From positions 1 through 5,001 of the forward strand of contig CAMURW010000137.1 in assembly GCA_947097635.1 (NCBI GenBank): 5,001 nucleotides of DNA. Direction: 5' to 3'. Under the pieces are notes generated by a model. It ran no database searches, was not told the origin of the DNA, and saw nothing but the letters and a program-made list of their open reading frames with translations. Below are positions 1-5,001 of this stretch, in pieces. The first letter of the stretch is position 1. The number at the start of each line of letters is the position of its first letter. This DNA is from an uncultured Bacteroidales bacterium. GTDB lineage: Bacteria; Bacteroidota; Bacteroidia; Bacteroidales; P3. Position numbers and translations under genes: made by a program.

Positions 1-50
1 CTTTGCTTTTGAAACCTTTCATTTTTTGAATCCTAAAAAACCAAAATATT

Positions 51-80
51 TTTCTGCCTACAAAAAAAGTTGTATCTTTG
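51..80 (+). promoter_or_regulatory. Bacteroidetes-type promoter of the dksA-like gene
   Basis: The octamer TATCTTTG at 73-80 matches the Bacteroidetes primary sigma -7 consensus TAnnTTTG exactly. The -33 element is weak: TTTCTG at 51-56 lies at about the right distance (consensus TTTG, roughly 19-21 bases upstream). Transcription would begin near 86-90, leaving a leader of only about 20-25 bases before the ATG at 110. That leader is A/T-rich with no Shine-Dalgarno-like sequence, which is usual in this phylum. The -7 box lies downstream of the earlier in-frame ATG at 26, which helps reject that start. Confidence 0.75.
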
Positions 81-109
81 CAGTCTCAAATGTAATAACT
101 ATTACTACT

Positions 110-520
110 ATGGAGACCAAGACCCACAGCGCTGAAAAAGTGCGCTATTCCGATGAGGACCTGCAAGAGTTCAAGGATCTGATTCTGCAGAAAATCGCCG
201 ATGCGGAAAAGAATCTGGCATTGCTGAAGAGCGCAGTGGCCGGCAATCCCAACGAAGCCAACGACACAGCACCCACCTTCAAGTCGCTGGACGAGGGCAG
301 CAATGTTCTCGCCAAGGAAGAGAACGCACAGTTGGCGGCACGTCAGCAGAAATACATCCGCGACCTGAAGGCAGCACTCATACGCATAGAGAACAAGACC
401 TATGGCGTGTGCCGCATCACCGGCAAGCTCATTCCCAAAGAACGCCTGCGCATAGTGCCTCACGCCACCACCAGCGTGGAAGGCAAAATGATGGAGAAAA
501 AGGGGGCACGTCGCCCATAG
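110..520 (+). CDS. TraR/DksA-family regulator with degenerate zinc finger
   Basis: This encodes a 136-residue soluble protein of the TraR/DksA family. Family members bind the RNA polymerase secondary channel and alter initiation, often together with ppGpp; that role is family knowledge, not shown here. Residues about 11-50 and 65-105 are charged and helical, as expected for the coiled-coil hairpin, with an acidic turn (LDEGSN) near residues 60-65. The C-terminal block, residues 108-131, has the Bacteroidetes signature YGVC-RITGKLIPKERL followed by PHATT. Only one cysteine (C111) remains of the four that bind zinc in E. coli DksA: the second position is T114, and H128 and T131 fall in the distal half. 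The ATG at 110 is chosen because homologues are about 125-135 residues and because the promoter -7 box at 73-80 would lie inside an ORF started at 26. The stop is TAG. I see no clear terminator before the next reading frame. Confidence 0.9.
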   Translation: METKTHSAEKVRYSDEDLQEFKDLILQKIADAEKNLALLKSAVAGNPNEANDTAPTFKSLDEGSNVLAKEENAQLAARQQKYIRDLKAALIRIENKTYGVCRITGKLIPKERLRIVPHATTSVEGKMMEKKGARRP

Positions 521-626
521 AACAATAGAACAGCCGCAGCAGGGATTGCCCTTAGACTAAGAGGCTACCTAAGTAACACGTATTATCAATCCTAAGAACC
601 AACCTAATATTTTTCACATTATTAAT

Positions 627-962
627 TAAAGAAAAATCATTGCAACCTTTGTAGCTGCCGCAATCGCAGGAATCTACGTCACAACTGCCTGTCCCAAAGA
701 CGAACTTTAGAAAGAGACTAACGTTGTTGCTTCCAAAGACAACTGTGGGGAAAAGGATTTTAAGGACTTAAATAAGAGAACCTCTTCTTTCAAGCTTCTT
801 AACAGCGGTGCAGGAACCATTGCCTGGTGCTACGGCAAGTGGTACAGAAAGCCTCGTTCTGCCTATTTTATTTTTGGAATACCTGTGAGACCGGTAGAGT
901 TTCCTTATTTATGGAATGGCGACAACAACAAATATTGCTCATATTTTTCGTCAATACATTAA
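627..962 (+). pseudogene. Remnant of a small secreted or lipoprotein-like peptide (possibly NVEALA-like), start lost, one in-frame TAG
   Basis: One reading frame runs from 630 to the TAA at 960-962 with a single interruption, TAG at 708-710. Before the TAG it reads RKIIATFVAAAIAGIYV and then TTAC-PKDEL, a typical basic plus hydrophobic export signal with a possible weak lipobox ending at Cys. After the TAG come 83 open codons containing NVVASKDNCG, AWCYGKWYRKP and KYCSYF, so four cysteines in all. Where the start codon should be, the codon is TAA (627-629), followed by AGA AAA ATC, as if an original ATG-Lys-Lys-Ile had mutated. I find no in-frame ATG. The signal and the NVVAS motif recall the Bacteroidales NVEALA family of small secreted peptides, but that resemblance is weak and is inference. 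It ends 17 bases before the next gene and shares its orientation, so the two may have been one transcription unit. The alternative is a chance open frame, which the well-formed signal segment makes less likely. Confidence 0.5.
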
Positions 963-979
963 TCTGAATCATTAAAATC

Positions 980-1585
980 ATGAAAAAGTTATTTATTTTT
1001 GTCACTGTGGTATTTTGCTTCACCTATGCTATGGCACAGGACAACGCGAAGAAATTCGAGTTTGGCGTGAACGTCGGCACGACGACATACATCAACTATC
1101 CCGCCGTCTCTGTTTTCCAGGATGCCAGCGAGCGATAGGGGAATATCGGTAGCGCCATGCATTTCGGCGTGCGCCGCAACAAGTCTCTCTACGGACTTCA
1201 GTATCGAATAAATAGTTTCCAAACCTCTGCAATTGTGGCGAACGAGCAAGTGCTGCACACAGGACTGGCACTGATGTACAGGCACTACGAGCCGATGTGG
1301 AGCAAAGTTGACGCGTTCCTCGGTGCAAAGGCAGGCCTCTCCATGATGATAAACGACATTAGGAATACGGGCACGAAGTCCCAGATAAGATGGGGCAGCT
1401 TCATGGAGTTCGAGTTAGGACTCAACTTCAACATATCCGAAAAAACATACATCGGCGTTTCCGGAGCCGCCATGCTGGGCAACAATTTTCCGAAGGACCT
1501 TACGCTGCCCGCGGGCAGCACGCCTACGGACAAGTATGTGTTCGGAGGCTACAGCCTAATGATGCACTACGGCATCCGATTCTAA
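980..1585 (+). pseudogene. Outer-membrane beta-barrel protein interrupted by one in-frame TAG
   Basis: The frame from ATG 980 to TAA 1583-1585 has 202 codons including the stop, and is open except for TAG at codon 53 (1136-1138). Residues 1-19 form a clear signal peptide (MKKLFIFVTVVFCFTYAMA, cleaved before QD). After it come alternating amphipathic segments such as FEFGVNVGTTTYINY, VDAFLGAKAGLSMMI, FMEFELGLNFNI and TYIGVSGAAML. The C-terminus is YSLMMHYGIRF, with the terminal Phe preferred by the BAM machinery. The size of about 201 residues fits a small 8-stranded outer-membrane barrel, function unknown. No frameshift is visible, so this is either a recent pseudogene or a gene needing amber readthrough. 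Restart at the ATG at 1157 would give 142 residues without a signal peptide and so probably no outer-membrane product. There is no Shine-Dalgarno before 980. A strong terminator follows at 1631. Confidence 0.72.
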
Positions 1586-1630
1586 CGGTAGGGCAACGTT
1601 TTCCGACAATCCAAAGACATCGTCCTTCGC

Positions 1631-1662
1631 AAGGGCAACGGGACTGTTCCCGTTGCCCTTTT
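1631..1662 (+). terminator. Rho-independent terminator after the beta-barrel gene
   Basis: A perfect 13-bp stem pairs AAGGGCAACGGGA (1631-1643) with its complement at 1648-1660 around a CTGT loop, and ends in TTTT (1659-1662). It begins 45 bases after the TAA of the beta-barrel gene. The sequence AGGGCAACG also occurs just after that stop codon (1590-1598), so the right arm could pair with either copy. The T-run is short, but the G/C-rich stem is strong. Confidence 0.8.
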
Positions 1663-1681
1663 CGCCCTAGGGAGAGAGGCT

Positions 1682-1701
1682 CCTTTCCCCGCAGGGAAAG
1701 G
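1682..1701. repeat. Small inverted repeat
   Basis: CCTTTCCC at 1682-1689 pairs with GGGAAAGG at 1694-1701 around a CGCA loop, an 8-bp perfect stem. No T-run follows. It sits 20 bases after the terminator and may be an accessory RNA or DNA hairpin with no independent function. Confidence 0.4.
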
Positions 1702-1705
1702 TTGC

Positions 1706-1747
1706 AGAATGGATAGCCTACTTCGTCAGTTCTAGAATGGATAGCCT
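1706..1747. repeat. 14-bp direct repeat
   Basis: AGAATGGATAGCCT occurs at 1706-1719 and again at 1734-1747, exactly 28 bases apart, with an unrelated 14-base spacer between. The two copies are identical. Two copies are too few for a CRISPR or VNTR call. It could be a duplicated protein-binding site, a target-site duplication or a relic of local duplication. Confidence 0.55.
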
Positions 1748-2080
1748 CCAAACAGGAAACATCTGGAGACAGCACAACAATCCACAAAGACACGGTAGGA
1801 TAGACGAATCCGCGCCGGCATTTCAGCCCAAAAGACCTAGCTTTCGTAAATGGAAACAAAACACCAGCCCACCATCACACTCCGCCACAAGCGCAGCAAA
1901 GGGGGGACCCTCACAAGCACGACACAACAACTAAGCAACACCACATACAAAACGACAAAAAACGTCCCCCTCGGTTACAATTTTTCTCTACGAAATAATA
2001 CTAAGTAACAATCAATGATAAAAAATAACATTAGAGAATCCCTATGCCAAAACGTTGGCTTGCAACACAAAATATCATCG

Positions 2081-2114
2081 AAAACACCAGCACGCCTCGC
2101 TTCGCGTGTTTTTG
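2081..2114 (+). other. Hairpin-like segment with T-run upstream of the receptor gene
   Basis: CACGC (2091-2095) can pair with GCGTG (2104-2108) around an 8-base loop, followed directly by TTTTTG. Alternatively AAAACAC (2081-2087) can pair with GTGTTTT (2106-2112). The two pairings share bases and exclude each other. The structure looks like a weak terminator or a leader-RNA element about 75 bases before the receptor start codon. The stems are short, so the call is tentative. Confidence 0.3.
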
Positions 2115-2186
2115 TAACACTTGAATTTCGATTAACCTAAAACACCATTCCTAACAACCTGTGGCAACACAGAATCCTTTTTTCAC

Positions 2187-4880
2187 ATGAAGAAGCATAA
2201 TGCCCTATGTGGGATGTTCGCATTCGTCCTACTGCTGCTTTGCAGCAACATTGTCTTAGCTCAACCAGGCGGCCCGGGAGGTCCTCCTCCAGGCGGACGA
2301 CCTGGCAGCCGTCCCGGGGAGCGACCTGGATACAACAAGGGCAAAATGCCCAACAAGGACCAAACGCAGTCCATCCGTCAGAAGAAAGTGGTGAAAGACA
2401 GCACCATGCTCACCTTAGTGGGCACACTGGCGGACAGCGCGACGGGAGAGGCGCTGGTATATGTAAACGTGGGCATATACCACCAGGCCGACAGCAGCCT
2501 GGCACGCGGCACCGTGACCGATGACAAAGGCAAGTTCGAGGCCAAAAAACTGTACAAGGGCAAGTATTTCCTAAAAATCACCAGCATAGGCTACGACACC
2601 AAGTATTACCCCTTCGAGATGAACAACAACAAAGCACTGGGTATCATCAAGCCAAAACCCGGCAGCACAACGTTGGAAACCTTTGAGGTTACCGCCGAGC
2701 GTCCCATGTTTGCCATGGAAGGCGAAAAAATGATATACAATGTAGCCGAAGACCCCTCGGTGCAAGACGGCACCACCAGCGATGCCTTGCAAAACGCCCC
2801 CGGAGTGGAGGTAGACATCGAAGGCAACGTGACACTGCGCGGCACCAGCAGCGTGGAAATTTGGATAAACGACCGTCCCAGCAAACTGACGGCGGAGAAC
2901 CTGAAGACCTACCTAGAGACACTGCCCGCCAACGCACTGGACCACATTGAAGTAATATCGAACCCCAGCGCCAAATATGCCACGGAGAGCGATGCCGTAA
3001 TCAACATCATCACCACGGCACACATCAAGATGAACCACTTCATCTCCTTCGGCCTCAACGGCAGCAGCACTCCCACCCTGCGTCCCTGGGCGAGCTACAT
3101 GTGGGCCAATGAAAAACTTTCCTTCAACATCTATGCCAGCGCCAGCAACCGCCATAGCGAAAACGAGAGCCACGCCACCAGCGAAAGCAAACCCTGGAAT
3201 GCCGAAAGCAACAACTACATTCTGGCAGAACGCGACACCATCAACGGCAACAACGAAAGCAACAGCTTCAGCGGCGACCTTTGGATGAACTTCGACTATC
3301 AGATAGACTCCATGCGCAACCTCAATGGTTGGGGCGGCATAAACTTCGGCACATCCAAAAGCGAGGACCTCAGCGACATTATACGCGACCAAACGTTTGC
3401 TGGCCACAACATCTTCCACTACTTCGACACCAACAGCAGCAAGGGCGGCTATGCCTTCGGTTTCGGCGGACTCAACTACCAGCGCAAATACGACAACGAA
3501 GGACACTATCTGCGCATCAATGCTAGTGGCGGCTTCAACAACAACAACAGCGAAGTGTATCGCATACGCGACTACCAGAACAGCACCATCTACGCCTTGG
3601 GGACCGACGAAAACAAATACTACAAGACGAAAGACGCCGGCGGACACTTTAGCATCAACGCCCGCTACAACCGCCCCCTGAACAAAAACATGGATCTCAG
3701 CTTCGGTCTGGGAATAGAACACCAACGCGACCACGGCACCTTCGACCGCTTCTATGCCGATTCCACCGGGAAATACAACATCATAGACACCCTGCGCACT
3801 TACACCTACAACGACCAGGAGAACAGCGTGGACTTCGATGTAAACCTAGAACGCCGATGGGGAGCCTTCACTGCCGAACTGGGATTGGGAGCCGAATACA
3901 GCCTGATAAGCGTAGACTACGAGAATAACTATGCAAAAACACCAGGCACTCGTTTTGCACTGCACAAAGGCTATTTCAACGACAAGCAGCACCTGAACAG
4001 GCTTACCTACCACCCTTCGTTGCATCTGAGTTATTACACGCAAGATATGCACAACTTCTCCTTCTCCTACACCTTGCGCATGAACAACCCCGATGCCAGC
4101 CAGCTCACCACTTTCCGCACCTATGGCGAAGACAGCTACAGCACCGGCAACCCTGACCTGAAAGCGCAACTGCATCACCAGATGGAAGCAGGGTGGAGCA
4201 AATACTTCACCGGCTTTGGATTCATGGGACTGGATGCCTACCTCAACTATGCCGCCAACAAAATCAGTAGCCTCACCGATGCCACTACAGACGCCGACGA
4301 GTTCCTGCTGCGCACCATCAACTACAGCATGCCCTACAATCTGGGTTCCAGTTATCGCTACGGCCTGCAACTGCATAGTACTTTCCGTCCCACGGGTGCC
4401 TTCAACCTGCGCTTCAACGCCAATCTCTACAACTATGGCTACAACATGGACCGCAGTGAACAGGGTTCCTTGGAAAACAATATGTGGAGCTACAGCCTCA
4501 GACTGAATGGTTGGTATAAATTCATGCAGAACTACCAACTCTTCGGCATGCTAAGCTACCGCAGCAAGAGCATTGGCCTGGCCAGCATCACCAAGCCCAA
4601 CTATCACTTCGACTTCGGCATGCGAGGCGATTTCTTCAAGAAGAAAATGAGCGCCTACATCATGGTGCAGGATATCTTCAACTGGGGCTACAAATACGGC
4701 AGCGGCAGCGAAAACACCAACCCCGCCTACCTAAGCACCAACGCCAGCAAGAGTCTCACCAGCCGCTACATCGTGGCAGGAATCACCTTCCGCTTTGGCA
4801 AACTGGAGCTGGAGACCAAGGCCAAAGAAGGCGGCGATGCCAGCGAAAGCAGTAGCGGCACTTCCATCGTAGCACCGTAA
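2187..4880 (+). CDS. TonB-dependent-receptor-like outer-membrane beta-barrel protein (OMP_b-brl_3 type)
   Basis: This is an intact 897-residue outer-membrane protein. Residues 1-25 are a signal peptide (hydrophobic FAFVLLLL core, cleavage after NIVLA before Q26). Residues 27-52 are a Gly/Pro/Arg-rich linker (PGGPGGPPPGGRPG and onward). About 75-145 is a carboxypeptidase-regulatory-like beta-sandwich, with VGTLADSATGEALVYVNV and later TVTDDKGKF and KGKYFLKITSIGYDT. About 163-278 is a plug domain, with VTLRGT at 215-220, IWINDRPS at 225-232 and the family hallmark IEVISNPSAKYATESDA at 254-270, then VINII. About 281-876 is the barrel, rich in alternating aromatic strands, ending near ITFRFGKLELE. 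A polar 21-residue tail follows, so the last strand is not at the very C-terminus. Relatives are thought to import or bind ligands using TonB energy; the substrate cannot be told. No SusD-like partner or sigma/anti-sigma genes are adjacent, which argues against a typical glycan-uptake locus. The ATG at 2187 places the signal peptide correctly; there is no Shine-Dalgarno. The stop codon lies in the terminator stem. Confidence 0.92.
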   Translation: MKKHNALCGMFAFVLLLLCSNIVLAQPGGPGGPPPGGRPGSRPGERPGYNKGKMPNKDQTQSIRQKKVVKDSTMLTLVGTLADSATGEALVYVNVGIYHQADSSLARGTVTDDKGKFEAKKLYKGKYFLKITSIGYDTKYYPFEMNNNKALGIIKPKPGSTTLETFEVTAERPMFAMEGEKMIYNVAEDPSVQDGTTSDALQNAPGVEVDIEGNVTLRGTSSVEIWINDRPSKLTAENLKTYLETLPANALDHIEVISNPSAKYATESDAVINIITTAHIKMNHFISFGLNGSSTPTLRPWASYMWANEKLSFNIYASASNRHSENESHATSESKPWNAESNNYILAERDTINGNNESNSFSGDLWMNFDYQIDSMRNLNGWGGINFGTSKSEDLSDIIRDQTFAGHNIFHYFDTNSSKGGYAFGFGGLNYQRKYDNEGHYLRINASGGFNNNNSEVYRIRDYQNSTIYALGTDENKYYKTKDAGGHFSINARYNRPLNKNMDLSFGLGIEHQRDHGTFDRFYADSTGKYNIIDTLRTYTYNDQENSVDFDVNLERRWGAFTAELGLGAEYSLISVDYENNYAKTPGTRFALHKGYFNDKQHLNRLTYHPSLHLSYYTQDMHNFSFSYTLRMNNPDASQLTTFRTYGEDSYSTGNPDLKAQLHHQMEAGWSKYFTGFGFMGLDAYLNYAANKISSLTDATTDADEFLLRTINYSMPYNLGSSYRYGLQLHSTFRPTGAFNLRFNANLYNYGYNMDRSEQGSLENNMWSYSLRLNGWYKFMQNYQLFGMLSYRSKSIGLASITKPNYHFDFGMRGDFFKKKMSAYIMVQDIFNWGYKYGSGSENTNPAYLSTNASKSLTSRYIVAGITFRFGKLELETKAKEGGDASESSSGTSIVAP

Positions 4881-4956
4881 AAAGGCATACAAATTAAGGA
4901 GGCGGAACTTCTGGAAAGTTCCGCCTCCTTAATTTGTATGCCTTTTTACGTTTTTT
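4876..4956 (+). terminator. Very long perfect hairpin terminator overlapping the receptor stop codon
   Basis: Positions 4876-4910 and 4916-4950 are perfect reverse complements, giving a 35-bp stem with no mismatch around a CTGGA loop, followed by TTTTTT at 4951-4956. The inner part is G/C-rich (GGAGGCGGAACTT) and the outer part A/T-rich. The stem itself carries AAAAA on the left arm and TTTTT on the right, so it could end transcription from either side. The left arm includes the TAA (4878-4880) of the receptor gene, so no spacer exists between gene and terminator. It also contains TTAAGGAGG, and the right arm its complement CCTCCTTAA. Confidence 0.88.
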
Positions 4957-4966
4957 CTCATTTTTT

Positions 4967-4998
4967 TACTGCCGTATCGTTTTTTTTCTCTATTTTTG
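4967..4998 (+). promoter_or_regulatory. Probable promoter of a gene beyond the right edge
   Basis: TATTTTTG at 4991-4998 matches the Bacteroidetes -7 consensus TAnnTTTG exactly and is followed by CTG, similar to the TATCTTTGCAG of the first promoter. TACTG at 4967-4971 is a weak -33 candidate 19 bases upstream. It follows the terminator and the DNA is T-rich, which both fits a promoter and raises the chance of a random match. The gene it would serve is not in the window. Confidence 0.45.
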
Positions 4999-5001
4999 CT
5001 G

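Larger units (their letters stand above)
1586..2186. other. About 600-base region without a convincing gene
   Basis: This stretch separates the interrupted barrel gene from the large receptor gene. It holds a strong terminator (1631-1662), a small hairpin (1682-1701), a 14-bp direct repeat (1706-1747) and a hairpin-like segment near 2081-2114. From about 1740 the + strand is rich in A and C. Two short open frames occur, 1737-1934 (65 codons) and 1850-2008 (52 codons, starting METKHQPTITL). Neither has a signal peptide, recognisable motif or convincing promoter, and both have the low-complexity Thr/Gln/Asn/His/Ser make-up expected from A/C-rich DNA. The leader of the receptor gene probably lies in the last 50-80 bases, but I see no good -7 box there. 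TAACCTAA at 2133-2140, about 19 bases after TTTTTG, is the least poor candidate. Confidence 0.6.

Noticed and set aside
26..109. N-terminal extension of the DksA-like protein from the ATG at 26
   Set aside because: The promoter -7 box (73-80) lies inside it, the extra residues do not resemble the family, and the ATG at 110 gives the expected length.
1157..1585. A separate 142-residue gene starting at the ATG at 1157
   Set aside because: It is the continuation of the barrel frame that starts at 980 with a proper signal peptide. On its own it lacks an export signal, so an interrupted longer gene explains it better.
1706..1747. Possible CRISPR array
   Set aside because: There are only two 14-base copies with one 14-base spacer, far too short for repeats and spacers, and no cas genes.
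1737..1934. 65-codon open frame between the two barrel genes
   Set aside because: It starts within the second direct-repeat copy, has low-complexity composition and no promoter, signal peptide or motif.
1902..1970. Inverted repeat GGGGGAC (1902-1908) with GTCCCCC (1964-1970)
   Set aside because: Only 7 bp with a 55-base loop, no T-run and no supporting context.
1850..2008. 52-codon open frame beginning METKHQPTITL
   Set aside because: It is Thr/Asn/Gln-rich as expected from A/C-rich DNA. The only upstream promoter-like string (TAGCTTTC) is imperfect and too close to the ATG for certainty.
2913..3734. Long - strand open frame (273 codons) antisense to the receptor gene
   Set aside because: It is a Val/Ala-rich mirror of the receptor's codon bias, without domain motifs. 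The + strand product has clear family domains over the same bases.
3846..4538. - strand open frame (230 codons) antisense to the receptor barrel
   Set aside because: Same reason: a Val/Gly/Ala-rich shadow of the coding strand with no recognisable motif.
1..5001. Genome-wide reassignment of TAG to an amino acid
   Set aside because: The DksA-like gene ends in TAG at its natural family length, and the 897-codon receptor gene contains no in-frame TAG, so ordinary TAG termination is the better default.

Overview
The window looks like chromosomal DNA of a Bacteroidales bacterium, most probably Prevotella-like or Bacteroides-like. Four things suggest this. The first gene has a Bacteroidetes-type promoter with a -7 box TATCTTTG. 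Start codons have no purine-rich Shine-Dalgarno sequence. The DksA-like protein is of the Bacteroidetes type with a degenerate zinc finger. The largest gene is a TonB-dependent-receptor-like protein with a carboxypeptidase-regulatory domain, a combination typical of this phylum. The genus is inference. All genes I can support lie on the + strand.

Layout. Positions 51-80 hold the promoter and 110-520 an intact TraR/DksA-family regulator. Next come two adjacent genes for exported proteins, each cut by exactly one in-frame TAG. The first (627-962) is a small Cys-containing secreted or lipoprotein-like peptide that has also lost its ATG. The second (980-1585) is an outer-membrane beta-barrel protein of about 201 residues with an intact signal peptide and terminal aromatic residue. 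A strong 13-bp hairpin terminator at 1631-1662 closes this part. About 600 bases without a convincing gene follow (1586-2186), holding small hairpins and a 14-bp direct repeat. The main gene, 2187-4880, encodes an 897-residue OMP_b-brl_3/TonB-receptor-like protein with a Gly/Pro-rich linker after its signal peptide. Its stop codon lies inside a perfect 35-bp inverted repeat with a 5-nt loop and a T-run after it. The last 11 bases contain a good -7 box (TATTTTTG), probably the promoter of a + strand gene beyond the window.

The genes do not form an obvious pathway. The regulator is a housekeeping-type gene with its own promoter. The three downstream genes share only an envelope theme: a secreted peptide, a small barrel and a large barrel. 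I see no SusD partner, sigma/anti-sigma pair, mobile element, CRISPR array, tRNA or rRNA. The points most worth checking are the paired amber interruptions and the long perfect hairpin. I do not see convincing evidence for a new multi-gene system.
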